A DNA stretch of 29,527 bases, from assembly GCA_038363005.1 (NCBI GenBank), contig JBBQBI010000036.1:1-29527 (forward strand), read 5' to 3'. The notes under the pieces are model-generated. The model worked only from the letters and a program-made list of their open reading frames with translations, was not told the DNA's origin and ran no database searches. Made by a program: the position numbers and the translations under genes. Numbering within the stretch: the first letter of the stretch is position 1; every line of letters starts with the position of its first letter. The DNA is from JAKOWB01 sp038363005. GTDB taxonomy: Bacteria > Pseudomonadota > Alphaproteobacteria > Kiloniellales > JACOMY01. Below, piece by piece: positions 1-9,156 of the stretch.

Positions 1-2019
1 CACCTCGGCGCCGCGCGGCGCGGCGCGCGCCAGGGCGGTGGCGGCGGCATCGGCGCGGGCGGCATCCGGGGCGGCGACGATCAGCGCCACCAGGCGGCCA
101 TAGGGCGGCCAGCCGCCGGCCTGGCGACTGGCCCGCTCGGCCGCCAGGAAGGCGTCGCGGTCGCCGGCCTGCAGCGCCTGCATCACCGGATGCGTCGGGT
201 CGCTGGTCTGGATCAGCACCCGGCCCGGCGCCGCGGCCCGCCCGGCGCGGCCCGATACCTGGGACAGCAGTTGGAAGGTGCGCTCGCCGGCGCGCAGGTC
301 GCCGCCCACCAGCCCCAGGTCGCCGTCGACCACGCCGACCAGCGTCAGGTGCGGAAAATGATGCCCCTTGGCGACGATCTGCGTGCCGATCAGCAGGTCG
401 ATCTCGCGCCGCTCGATGCGCTCGATCAGCGCCTGCGCCTGGCTCGGCCCAGCGATCAGATCGCTGGAGAGAATCGCTTGGCGGGCGTCGGGGAACAGCG
501 CCCGCACCTCCTCGGCCAGGCGCTCCACGCCGGGGCCGCAGGGGGCGAAGCTGTCCTCGGCCGCGCAGGCCGGGCAGGCCTTGGGCAGCCGCGCCTGGTA
601 GCCGCAGTGATGGCATTGCAGGCGGCCCTGCAGACGGTGCTCGACCAGCCAGGCGGTGCAGTTGGGGCACTGCAGGCGGTGGCCGCAGGCGCGGCAGAGG
701 GTGAGCGGCGCATAGCCGCGCCGGTTCAGGAACAGCAGCGCTTGCTCTCCCAGCGCCAGGGTTTCGCCCAGCGCTTGGCGCAGCGGCGGCGCCAGCCAGC
801 TCTGCCCCAGGCCGGGCACGCGCGGCGGTGGCTGGCGGCGCAGGTCAATCAGCTCGGTTTCCGGCAGGCTGGCCAGACCATGCCGCTCGGGCAGGTGCAG
901 CAGGCCGTAGCGCCCGGCCTCGACGTTGGCCAGGCTTTCCAGCGACGGCGTGGCGGACACCAGGGCGATGGGGATCTGCCCCAGGTGCGCCCGCACCACC
1001 GCCATGTCGCGGGCGTGATAGATGACGCCGTCCTCCTGCTTGAAGGCGGCCTCGTGCTCCTCGTCGACCACGATCAGGCCGAGGTCGCGGTAGGGCAGGA
1101 ACAGCGCCGAGCGCGCGCCCACCACGACACGCGCCTCGCCGGCGGCGACCTGGCGCCAGGTGCGGCGGCGCAGCAGGCCGCCGATCTCGGAATGCCAGAC
1201 CGCCGGCGGCGCGCCGAAGCGCTCGGCAAAGCGCCCCAGCCACTGGGCGGAGAGCGCGATCTCCGGCAGCAGCACCAGCACCTGGCGGCCCTGGCGCAGC
1301 GTCGCGGCGACCGCCTCCAGATAGACCTCGGTCTTGCCCGAGCCGGTAACGCCGTCGAGCAGCGTGGTGGAAAAGCCGCCGGTCTGCACGCTACCCACCA
1401 GCGCGGCGGCCGCCACGCCCTGCGCCGGCGACAATGTCGGACCTGGCGACTCGGGGTCGGGCTGCGGCGGCGGGCGCAGCGGCAGGCGGACCTGCTCCAG
1501 CAGCCCGGCCTCCAGCAGGCCCTTGACCACGCCGGGACCGACGCCGGCCTCGCGCGCCAGCTCGCCGGCCGGGCGGGCGAAGCCGTCGGCGGCATAGGCC
1601 AGCAGCTTGCGGCGCGCCGCCGTCAGCTTCGCCTCCGGCAGCGGAGAAGCCAGGCGCAGCAGCGGCGGCGGGATCTCCGGCTGCAGCGCCGCCGGTACCG
1701 ACAGCGCCATGCGCAGCACCGCGCCTGGCGGCGCCAGGGTGTAGCCCGCCACCCAATCGATGAAGCGCCGCGCCAGCTCCGAGATCACCTGCGCTGCCAC
1801 CACCTCGGCGATGGGTTTCAGGCGGGCGGCGGCAATGCCCTCGCCGGGTCCCCACACCACGCCCAGGGTTTCCCGCCGGCCGAGCGGCACGCGCACCACA
1901 TCGCCCGGCGCGACCGCCAGGCCCGCCGGCACGGCATAGTCGTAGGTACCGGCCAGCGGCAGCGGCAGTAGCACCGCGACCGAAGTGGCAGCGGTTTCTG
2001 TGGTCGAGGACTCGGGCAT
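1..2019 (-). CDS. priA: Primosomal protein N' (replication restart helicase PriA), C-terminus beyond window
   Basis: This is an ATP-dependent 3'-5' DNA helicase that recognises stalled forks and reloads the replisome. Translated from the ATG at 2019 it stays open to position 1 (673 codons); family members are about 730 residues, so roughly the last 60 are outside the window. A Walker A motif (GVTGSGKTE) lies near residues 223-231 and a DEEH Walker B box at 319-322. The diagnostic zinc-binding insertion has eight cysteines: C442, C445, C451, C454, C469, C472, C482 and C485. The helicase motif VSGRAGR follows towards the window edge. The start is chosen because no other in-frame start lies close upstream and the 3'-BD domain begins soon after it. 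It is transcribed divergently from the fsa-like gene at 2112. Identification is secure from the motifs seen. Confidence 0.97.
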   Translation of the reverse strand, partial: MPESSTTETAATSVAVLLPLPLAGTYDYAVPAGLAVAPGDVVRVPLGRRETLGVVWGPGEGIAAARLKPIAEVVAAQVISELARRFIDWVAGYTLAPPGAVLRMALSVPAALQPEIPPPLLRLASPLPEAKLTAARRKLLAYAADGFARPAGELAREAGVGPGVVKGLLEAGLLEQVRLPLRPPPQPDPESPGPTLSPAQGVAAAALVGSVQTGGFSTTLLDGVTGSGKTEVYLEAVAATLRQGRQVLVLLPEIALSAQWLGRFAERFGAPPAVWHSEIGGLLRRRTWRQVAAGEARVVVGARSALFLPYRDLGLIVVDEEHEAAFKQEDGVIYHARDMAVVRAHLGQIPIALVSATPSLESLANVEAGRYGLLHLPERHGLASLPETELIDLRRQPPPRVPGLGQSWLAPPLRQALGETLALGEQALLFLNRRGYAPLTLCRACGHRLQCPNCTAWLVEHRLQGRLQCHHCGYQARLPKACPACAAEDSFAPCGPGVERLAEEVRALFPDARQAILSSDLIAGPSQAQALIERIERREIDLLIGTQIVAKGHHFPHLTLVGVVDGDLGLVGGDLRAGERTFQLLSQVSGRAGRAAAPGRVLIQTSDPTHPVMQALQAGDRDAFLAAERASRQAGGWPPYGRLVALIVAAPDAARADAAATALARAAPRGAEV

Positions 2020-2036
2020 CGACTAGACTCTAGACG

Positions 2037-2065
2037 CGGCGACTCGCCTGCGCCATGAGTCGCCG
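2037..2065. promoter_or_regulatory. 9-bp perfect inverted repeat in the divergent priA / fsa gap
   Basis: CGGCGACTC (2037-2045) is repeated in inverted orientation as GAGTCGCCG (2057-2065), separated by 11 bases. It sits in the 92-bp space between two divergent starts, so it could be an operator or an RNA hairpin in the fsa leader. No regulator is recognised for it. The repeat is seen directly; its role is inference. Confidence 0.35.
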
Positions 2066-2111
2066 CCCCGTGAGGGGACGGGTCCTGGCACAGCGTGGGG
2101 TCTTTCGACTT

Positions 2112-2801
<690 letters not shown>

Positions 2802-2806
2802 CGCCC

Positions 2807-3580
2807 ATGGCCCGCGGTCCCCAGGAAACCCCGAAGCGCCCGGCCAGCCGGGCCGCCGCCGCGCCACCGGCCGCCACGCCGAAGCCGGCCGACGAGCCCA
2901 CGGCGGCGGCGGTCGTCGACTACCTGCGGCGCCATCCCGATCTGCTGCGCCAGCAGCCCGAGCTGCTCGACCGCCTGGAGCTGCCGGCCGGCGACGCCAA
3001 GGTGGTCGACCTGCGCGCCGTGCTGGTCGAGCGGCTGCGCGGGCAGCTTGCCGCCATGGCGGCGCTGCGCGACGAGATGGTCACCGCCGGGCGCGGCAAC
3101 CTGCAGATTCAGGCGCGCACGCACGAGGCCGTGCTAGCGCTGCTGTCGGCACGCTCCTTCGAACAGCTGATCGAGCGCGCCACTGGCGACCTGGCGACCA
3201 TCCTGGACGTCGACGTCGCCGCGCTGGGGGTCGAGCGGGTCAACCCGCGAACCTCGGAGGGCGCCCTGCCGCCGGTCCGCCTGGGCGGCGTGTTCCAGCT
3301 GGAGCCCGGCACGGTCGAAGCGCTGATCGGCACCGGTCGGCAGACCTGCCTGCGCCCCGCCACCAACGGCGACCCGCTGCTCTATGGCGCCGGCGCCGGC
3401 CTGGTGCGCTCCGACGCGCTGGTGCGCCTGAGCATCAGCCGCCAGACCCCGGCCGCGCTGCTGGCGCTGGGCGCCCGCGACGAGGGCCACTTCCACCCGG
3501 GCCAGGGCACCGAGCTGTTGCAGTTCCTGGGCGCCGTGCTGACCGAGCAGGTGCGCGCCTGGCTCGACCTGCCGGAATGA
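2807..3580 (+). CDS. DUF484 family protein
   Basis: A 257-residue cytoplasmic protein of the DUF484 family, found next to xerC in many proteobacteria; its biochemical role is not established. The low-complexity Ala/Pro-rich start (residues 1-35) is followed by the family signature of VVDYLRRHPDLL and QQPELLDRLELP. A helical segment and a GAF-like region occupy about residues 105-250. The ATG at 2807 follows the previous stop by five bases, and the xerC start lies ten bases after its own stop, indicating co-transcription. The context suggests a function tied to XerC or chromosome segregation, but that is only association. No catalytic residues are recognised. Confidence 0.88.
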   Translation: MARGPQETPKRPASRAAAAPPAATPKPADEPTAAAVVDYLRRHPDLLRQQPELLDRLELPAGDAKVVDLRAVLVERLRGQLAAMAALRDEMVTAGRGNLQIQARTHEAVLALLSARSFEQLIERATGDLATILDVDVAALGVERVNPRTSEGALPPVRLGGVFQLEPGTVEALIGTGRQTCLRPATNGDPLLYGAGAGLVRSDALVRLSISRQTPAALLALGARDEGHFHPGQGTELLQFLGAVLTEQVRAWLDLPE

Positions 3581-3590
3581 CGACGGCGGC

Positions 3591-4547
3591 ATGACCGCCC
3601 TCGACCCCCTGGCCGGCCGCGCCGCGCCGGAGTTGCTGCTGGCGGCGACGCGCTGGTTGGCCTGGCTGGAGAACGAGAAGCGCAGCTCGCCGCACACGCT
3701 GGACGCCTATCGCCGCGACCTCGGTTTCTTCCTCGACTTCCAGCGCGGCTATCGCGGCGAGTCGCTGACGCTGGACGACTTGGCGACGCTGAGCACCACC
3801 GACTTCCGCGCCTGGCTGTCGGCGCGCGCCGCCGAGGGCAAGGCCAAGGCTTCCACCGCCCGCGCGCTGGCCGTGGTGCGCAGCTTCTTTGCCTGGCTGG
3901 AGCGCGAGGAGATCCTGGAGAATCCCCGGCTGCGCCTGATCCGCACGCCGAAGCTGCCGCACGCGGTGCCCAAGGCGCTGGCGACGGACGAGGCGCGGGA
4001 CCTGCTGGCCGCCGCCGGCGAAGACGACCGGGCGCCTTGGATCGTCGCCCGCGACCTGGCGGTGCTGACGCTGCTCTACGGCGCCGGCCTGCGCATCGGC
4101 GAGGCGCTGGGGCTGACGCGGGCCGAAGCACCGCGCCAGGGACAGGATGCGCTGACCGTGCTGGGCAAGGGCCGCAAGAGCCGCGTCGTGCCGCTGCTGC
4201 CGGTGGTGGTGCAGGCCATCGCCGACTACCTGGCGCGCTGCCCCTACGATCCCGGCCCAGCCGGCGCGCTGTTCCTCGGCGCGCGCGGCGGCGCCCTCAA
4301 TCCGCGCAGCGTGCAGCAAAGAATGAGCGACCTGCGCCGCACACTGGGCCTGCCGGAAAGCGCCACGCCGCACGCCCTGCGGCATTCCTTCGCCACCCAC
4401 CTGCTGGGTGGCGGCGGCGACCTTCGCTCGATCCAGGAGCTGCTGGGCCACGCCTCGCTGTCGACCACGCAGCGCTACACCGCGGTCGACGCGGCCAAGC
4501 TGATGTCCACCTACAACGCGGCGCATCCCCGGGCCAGGGGAACCTGA
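3591..4547 (+). CDS. xerC: Site-specific tyrosine recombinase XerC
   Basis: A 318-residue tyrosine recombinase that, with XerD, resolves chromosome dimers at dif. The N-terminal SAM-like core-binding domain (about 15-105) includes the SPHTLDAYRRDL segment. The catalytic domain carries the full set of active-site residues: R168 (AGLRIGEALGL), K193 (GKGRKSR), H261 and R264 (HALRHSFATH), H287 (LLGHASL) and the nucleophile Y296 (TTQRYT). Position next to DUF484 and near priA supports the housekeeping XerC rather than a phage or integron integrase, and composition matches the surrounding chromosome. XerD remains a formal alternative because the two are close paralogues; DUF484 linkage favours XerC. 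Confidence 0.94.
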   Translation: MTALDPLAGRAAPELLLAATRWLAWLENEKRSSPHTLDAYRRDLGFFLDFQRGYRGESLTLDDLATLSTTDFRAWLSARAAEGKAKASTARALAVVRSFFAWLEREEILENPRLRLIRTPKLPHAVPKALATDEARDLLAAAGEDDRAPWIVARDLAVLTLLYGAGLRIGEALGLTRAEAPRQGQDALTVLGKGRKSRVVPLLPVVVQAIADYLARCPYDPGPAGALFLGARGGALNPRSVQQRMSDLRRTLGLPESATPHALRHSFATHLLGGGGDLRSIQELLGHASLSTTQRYTAVDAAKLMSTYNAAHPRARGT

Positions 4548-4550
4548 GCC

Positions 4551-5399
4551 GTGGCCCTATTGCAGGGTGCCGACGACGCCGGTTCCCGCAACTGGCTGCG
4601 GGCCTTCAAGCACCATCTGCCCCTGACGGGGCGCCTGCGCCGGCAACGCGATGCCGCGCGGCGGGAGCAGACCCGACTGCGCGCACTGCTGGCGGCGTAC
4701 GACGGCGGGGCGCCAAGCCGCATCGTTCATGACGGCGACCTGACCCTGCTGCTGGATCGGCAATCCCTGGTCGACCGCGCCATCACCGACTGGCGGGACG
4801 GCTGGGAGCGCGATCAGCTGGCGCTCATGATCCAAGCCGCGCGCGCCATGGCCGGCGATGCGCGGCGCAAGGTCTTCCTCGACGTCGGCGCGCACTGGGG
4901 CTACTACGCGCTCCAACTGCGCGGGCTCGGCATCTTCGACGAGATCCACTGCTTCGAGCCAGAGCCACACAACTTCGCCCAGCTTGGCGCGCAGCTGTTC
5001 CTGAACCGGGCCAGCTATGACATCGCCGCCCACCGCCTGGCGGTGCTGGACCGCCAACAGACGACCTGGATCGGGCGCAGCGTGGATTGCCCGGAGAATC
5101 GTGGTCACAGCGTGGTCGTCACGGCGACGGAGGCAGGCTCGCCGGTGGAGGCGGTCGCGCTGGACGAGTTCTTCGACCTGCGGGGCTGCGTCCTGTTCGT
5201 AAAGATCGATGTCGAGGGTTGCGAGCGTCTCGTGCTGCAGGGGATGCGGCGGCTGGTCGCCGACAACGAGGTCTACCTGCAGGTCGAAACCTTCCCCGAG
5301 ACCGAGTCCGCCCTGCCCGGCTGGATCCCGCCACCGCTGCTCAAACGGGCGCAGATGCACTGGGATCACGTCTATTCGACCTTCGACTGGCGGCGCTAG
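4551..5399 (+). CDS. FkbM family SAM-dependent methyltransferase
   Basis: A 282-residue protein with the FkbM (Methyltransf_21) fold, a class that usually O-methylates sugars, lipids or secondary metabolites. The SAM-binding glycine motif is FLDVGAHWGYYA near residues 109-120. It is followed by the acidic motif CFEPEPHNF (134-142) and the family's KIDVEGCERLVLQGM segment near 217-231. The start is a GTG at 4551, three bases after the xerC stop; the first 50 residues are Arg-rich and probably helical. It may be translated from the xerC message. The substrate cannot be inferred: no glycosyltransferase or polysaccharide genes surround it. It ends 13 bases from the convergent M23 gene. Confidence 0.85.
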   Translation: MALLQGADDAGSRNWLRAFKHHLPLTGRLRRQRDAARREQTRLRALLAAYDGGAPSRIVHDGDLTLLLDRQSLVDRAITDWRDGWERDQLALMIQAARAMAGDARRKVFLDVGAHWGYYALQLRGLGIFDEIHCFEPEPHNFAQLGAQLFLNRASYDIAAHRLAVLDRQQTTWIGRSVDCPENRGHSVVVTATEAGSPVEAVALDEFFDLRGCVLFVKIDVEGCERLVLQGMRRLVADNEVYLQVETFPETESALPGWIPPPLLKRAQMHWDHVYSTFDWRR

Positions 5400-5412
5400 A
5401 GGGCGGCGCCGC

Positions 5413-6216
5413 TCACATCGGCGGGACGAGCTGCACCGGGTCGATCCAGTTGCCCAGCCAGTTGACCCGCCAGTCGAGGTGCGCGCCGGTGACGCGGCCG
5501 GATTTGCCGCTGAGCGCCACCACCTGGCCCTGCACCACCACGTCGCCGGTGGCGCACTCCAGCTTCGAGAGGTGCATCAGCGTGGTCTTGAGACCGAGGC
5601 CATGGTCGATCATCACCAAGGTGCCCTGGTAGAAGTAGTCCTCGACCGCCAGCACCACCACGCCGTCGGCCGGTGCCTTGACCGGCGTGCCCGCGGGCAC
5701 CGCGACGTCGACGCCGTAGTGCGGCTGCCGCGCCTCGCCATTGAGAATCCGCTGGCTGCCATAGACGCCGGAGATGCGGCCGGTGGCCGGCCAGGCGAAG
5801 CCGCCCGCCCAGTCGGTGGCGATGCGCTGGGACAGGCGCGCGGCGGTCAGGATGTCCTTCTCCTTGACGATGCGGTCGAGCAGCTCCTGCGGCGGCGTCA
5901 CCTGCTCCGGCGGCAGGCCGTCGATGCGCTGGATGTCATAGTCGCGCGGCTGGACCGCCAGGTGCTGCTCGGCCTGGCTGCCGTCGGCGCCGGTGATCTT
6001 GAGCAGCAGGGAAGCCGGCGCGTCGCGGTCGAGACCGATGAGGAAGCGGCCATCCGGTGCCACCGGCACCTTGACCGCGTCCAGCACCACTGCCGCGCCC
6101 GGCTGGGTCTGGCCGTAGAGCAGGGTGCCCTGCTTCAACGCGCCGGTCAGGGTGAACTCCACCGCGCCGGCCGGCAGCGGCAGGAGCAGCAGCAGTAAGC
6201 CGAGCAGTCGCTTCAC
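5413..6216 (-). CDS. Exported M23-family (LytM-type) metallopeptidase-like protein
   Basis: A 267-residue protein with a GTG start at 6216 that overlaps the xseA stop by four bases (GTGA). Residues 1-18 form a signal peptide (basic start, Leu-rich core, AGA cleavage region), so it acts in the periplasm or outer envelope. The C-terminal half is an M23/LytM domain: HYGVD (H166, D170), the metal ligands expected first, then MHLSK (H215) and TGAHLDWR (H246, D248). M23 enzymes cleave peptidoglycan cross-links. The usual HLH triad end is HLD here, so the third zinc ligand is replaced by Asp. It may be a subfamily feature or may make this an activator-type protein without its own activity. Family assignment is firm, catalysis is not. 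Confidence 0.87.
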   Translation of the reverse strand: MKRLLGLLLLLLPLPAGAVEFTLTGALKQGTLLYGQTQPGAAVVLDAVKVPVAPDGRFLIGLDRDAPASLLLKITGADGSQAEQHLAVQPRDYDIQRIDGLPPEQVTPPQELLDRIVKEKDILTAARLSQRIATDWAGGFAWPATGRISGVYGSQRILNGEARQPHYGVDVAVPAGTPVKAPADGVVVLAVEDYFYQGTLVMIDHGLGLKTTLMHLSKLECATGDVVVQGQVVALSGKSGRVTGAHLDWRVNWLGNWIDPVQLVPPM

Positions 6217-7694
6217 AGCAGCGAGCCCTGCGGGCCGGGATCGCGTGGCTTGGCCGGCCGCGACGGCTTGGCGCCCTCGGCCGTGGCCTTCACCTGGCCG
6301 TCGTGGAAGTGGATGGCCAGGGTCGCGCCGGGCGCCACCTGGGCGGCGCGGGTGGCAACCTCGCCGTCGGCCTCGACGAAGGCGAACCCGCGCTCCAGCA
6401 CCTTGGCGTGGGACACCGACTCCAGCAGGCGGGCCTGCGCCTCCAGCGCCTGGCCGCGCTCGGCCAGCAGGCGGCGCAGCGCCTCGTCCATTCGGCGGCC
6501 GGCATCCAGGCGATGCCAGGGCTCGGCGGCGCGCTCCAGCGCGCGTGCCATGGCGCGCGGCGCGGCGGTTTCCAGCCGGCCGCCCAGCACCTCCAGCCGC
6601 TCGGCGTTCAGCGCCACCACCTGCTTCGGGTGCGGCAGGCGGGCGCCCAGCTCCGCCAACTCGGCGGCGCGGCGCGCCAGCCAGGCACCCAGCGCGTGGC
6701 TCAGGCGGGTGACGCGCTCGTCCAGCGTCTGCCAGGCCTGCTCCAGGATGCGGCGCGGCTCCGGCAGGCCGCGCGCCAGGCCGGCGACCTCCGTCGTGCG
6801 TTGTTTCAGGCCGCGGTCGATGCCGGCGGCCAGGCGGGCGTCGAGCTGCGTCAGGGTGGCCACCAGTTCGCTGCGCACCGGCACTGCCATCTCGGCGGCG
6901 GCGGTCGGCGTCGGCGCCCGGCGGTCCGAGGCGAAGTCGATCAGGGTGGTGTCGGTCTCGTGCCCGACAGCGGAGATCAGCGGGATGGCCGAGGCCGCGG
7001 CGGCGCGCACCACGATCTCCTCGTTGAAGGCCCAGAGGTCCTCCAGCGAGCCGCCGCCGCGCGCCACGATGATCAGGTCGGGGCGCGGTACGGCGCCGCC
7101 CACCTGCAGCCGGTTGAAGCCCTCGATGGCGGCGGCGACCTCGGCCGCGGCACCGTCGCCCTGCACCCGCACCGGCCACAGCAGCACATGGCGCGGGAAG
7201 CGGTCGGCCAGGCGGTGCAGGATGTCGCGGATCACCGCGCCGGTCGGCGAGGTGATGACGCCGATCACTGTGGGCAGGTAGGGGATCGGTTTCTTGCGCG
7301 CCGGGTCGAACAGCCCCTCGGCCAGCAGCTTCTTGCGGCGCTCCTCCAGCAGCTTGAGGATGGCGCCCTCGCCGGCCAGCTCCATCTCCTCGACGACGAT
7401 CTGGTACTTCGAGGAGCCGGGATAGGAGGAGACGCGGCCGGTGACAATGACCTCCATGCCCTGCTCGGCACGCAGCTTCAAGCTCGACACCCGGCCGCGC
7501 CAGCAGACCGCGTCGATCACCGCCTGGTCGTCCTTCAACGTGAAGTAGAGATGGCCCGAGGCATGGTAGTTGGGCCGCGAGATCTCGCCCCGCACCCGCA
7601 CGCGGGCGAAGGCGGTCTCAAGCGTCTTCTTGACCGCGCCGGCAATCTCGGCGACGGAAAGGACGGGCTGGTTCGTAGTCGGCGACTCGGTCAT
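6213..7694 (-). CDS. xseA: Exodeoxyribonuclease VII large subunit
   Basis: The 493-residue large subunit of exonuclease VII, which with XseB degrades single-stranded DNA in repair and recombination. An OB-fold covers about residues 12-105 (LSVAEIAGAVKKTLE, GHLYFTLKD). The catalytic region has GVITSPTGAVIRDILHRL near 145-162, then ARGGGSLEDLWAFN and SAVGHETDTTLIDFASD. A long Ala/Arg/Leu-rich helical region leads to the C-terminal strand. Length is slightly above the usual 400-460. The ATG at 7694 is chosen because the OB-fold starts right after it; the frame remains open further upstream only through a repeat and purD antisense. It is translationally coupled to the M23 gene. xseB is not in the window. 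Confidence 0.95.
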   Translation of the reverse strand: MTESPTTNQPVLSVAEIAGAVKKTLETAFARVRVRGEISRPNYHASGHLYFTLKDDQAVIDAVCWRGRVSSLKLRAEQGMEVIVTGRVSSYPGSSKYQIVVEEMELAGEGAILKLLEERRKKLLAEGLFDPARKKPIPYLPTVIGVITSPTGAVIRDILHRLADRFPRHVLLWPVRVQGDGAAAEVAAAIEGFNRLQVGGAVPRPDLIIVARGGGSLEDLWAFNEEIVVRAAAASAIPLISAVGHETDTTLIDFASDRRAPTPTAAAEMAVPVRSELVATLTQLDARLAAGIDRGLKQRTTEVAGLARGLPEPRRILEQAWQTLDERVTRLSHALGAWLARRAAELAELGARLPHPKQVVALNAERLEVLGGRLETAAPRAMARALERAAEPWHRLDAGRRMDEALRRLLAERGQALEAQARLLESVSHAKVLERGFAFVEADGEVATRAAQVAPGATLAIHFHDGQVKATAEGAKPSRPAKPRDPGPQGSLL

Positions 7695-7728
7695 GGACGG
7701 GATGCTACAGGCAGGGAGCCTCGTGGCA

Positions 7729-7841
7729 CATCCTTCGAGACGCGGTGCCGCGCACCGCTCCTCAGGATGAGGTTCGTGGGTTGCCACCACCAGTACCGAC
7801 CTCATCCTGAGGAGGCCGCGCAGCGGCCGTCTCGAAGGATG
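7729..7841. repeat. Inverted pair of palindromic intergenic repeats (CATCCTTCGAGA...CCTCAGGATGAGG type)
   Basis: Two copies of one repeat face each other: 7729-7772 begins CATCCTTCGAGA and ends CTCAGGATGAGG, and 7800-7841 is its near reverse complement. The variable centre of each copy is itself a hairpin (GCGGTG/CACCGC in the first, GGCCGC/GCGGCC in the second). They fill the divergent xseA / purD gap. From memory this consensus is widespread between genes in alphaproteobacteria. It probably folds into RNA or cruciform hairpins; function unknown. Confidence 0.85.
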
Positions 7842-7866
7842 GGCAACAGGCGTGGGAGGAACGGAC

Positions 7867-9135
7867 ATGCGCATCCTGGTCGTCGGTTCGGGCGGGCGCG
7901 AGCATGCGCTCTGCTGGGCCATCGCCGCCTCGCCGCTGTGCGACAAGTTGTTCTGCGCGCCGGGCAACGCCGGCATCGCCGCGGTGGCCGAATGCGTGCC
8001 GATCGACCAGCTCGACCTCGACGCCCTGGTGCGCTTCGCCGTGGCACAGCAGATCGACTTCGTCGTGGTGGGGCCGGAGGCGCCGCTGGTCGCCGGGCTG
8101 GTCGACCGCTTGAGCGAGGCCGGCATCAAGGCCTTCGGGCCCAACGCCGCCGCCGCGGCGCTGGAGGGCTCCAAGGGCTACCTCAAGGATCTCTGCGCCA
8201 AGTACGGCATCCCGACCGCCGCGTACCGCCGCTTCACCGACGCCGGCGCGGCGCGCGCCTATCTCTACGAGGTCGGCACGCCGATCGTGATCAAGGCCGA
8301 CGGCCTGGCCGCCGGCAAGGGCGTCACCGTCGCCATGACGCAGGACGAGGCCGAGGCCGCCATCGCCGCCGCGCTGGAGGAAGGCGCCTTCGGCGCCGCC
8401 GGCGCCGAACTGGTGATCGAGGAGTTCATGCAGGGCGAGGAGCTGAGCTTCTTCGTGCTCTGCGACGGCAGCCACGCGCTGCCGCTGGCCTCGGCGCAGG
8501 ACCACAAGCGGGTCGGCGACGGCGACACCGGGCCCAACACCGGCGGCATGGGGGCCTACTCGCCCTGCCCGCTCGGCACCCCGGCGCTGCACCAGCGGGT
8601 GATGGCGGAGATCATCAACCCCACGGTCGCCGCCATGCAGGCCGAGGGCCGCCCCTTCAAGGGCGTGCTCTACGCCGGCCTGATGATCACCGAGGAGGGG
8701 CCGAAGCTGATCGAATACAACGTCCGCTTCGGCGACCCCGAGACCCAGGTGCTGCTGCTGCGGTTGAAGAGCGACATCCTGCCGGCGCTGCTCGCCACCG
8801 CCGCCGGCGGGCTGGATCACATGGACCTGCGCTGGCGCGACGACAGCGCGCTGCTGGTGGTGATGGCGGCCAACGGCTATCCGGGCAGCTATGAGAAGGG
8901 CAGCGAGATTCGCGGGCTGGACGCGGCGGCGAAGCTGCCGGGGGTGGAGATCTTCCACGCCGGCACCAAGCCGGGGCCGCAGGGCGCGGTGCTGAGCTAC
9001 GGCGGGCGCGTGCTGGGGGTCTGCGGGGTCGGTGCCACAACGGCCGAGGCACAGGCCAGGGCCTATGCCGCGGTGGACACCATCGACTGGCCGGGCGGCT
9101 TCTGCCGGCGGGACATCGGCTGGCGGGCGGTCTGA
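7867..9135 (+). CDS. purD: Phosphoribosylamine-glycine ligase
   Basis: A 422-residue GAR synthetase, the second enzyme of de novo purine synthesis, joining phosphoribosylamine and glycine with ATP. The N-terminal domain starts MRILVVGSGGREHALCW. The ATP-grasp region shows IVIKADGLAAGKGV (about 142-155), EEFMQGEELSFFVL, GPNTGGMGAYSP and LIEYNVRFGDPETQVLL. The C-terminal domain includes ANGYPGSYEKG. Length is standard. The ATG at 7867 is preceded by a good ribosome-binding site (GGAGGA, about 6 bases upstream); an ATG 15 bases earlier lies on top of that site and is rejected. It is monocistronic, between two repeat elements, convergent with tadA. Confidence 0.97.
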   Translation: MRILVVGSGGREHALCWAIAASPLCDKLFCAPGNAGIAAVAECVPIDQLDLDALVRFAVAQQIDFVVVGPEAPLVAGLVDRLSEAGIKAFGPNAAAAALEGSKGYLKDLCAKYGIPTAAYRRFTDAGAARAYLYEVGTPIVIKADGLAAGKGVTVAMTQDEAEAAIAAALEEGAFGAAGAELVIEEFMQGEELSFFVLCDGSHALPLASAQDHKRVGDGDTGPNTGGMGAYSPCPLGTPALHQRVMAEIINPTVAAMQAEGRPFKGVLYAGLMITEEGPKLIEYNVRFGDPETQVLLLRLKSDILPALLATAAGGLDHMDLRWRDDSALLVVMAANGYPGSYEKGSEIRGLDAAAKLPGVEIFHAGTKPGPQGAVLSYGGRVLGVCGVGATTAEAQARAYAAVDTIDWPGGFCRRDIGWRAV

Positions 9136-9156
9136 TCCCAGACCGCAAACACCGTC

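Noticed and set aside
190..1971. Long open frame on the plus strand opposite priA
   Set aside because: It is antisense to a clear priA, rich in Arg/Gln/Ala/Gly as expected from reading GC-rich codons backwards, and has no recognisable domain.
6303..8894. Very long plus-strand frame across xseA and purD
   Set aside because: It crosses a repeat, is antisense to xseA and out of frame with purD, and has no domain.
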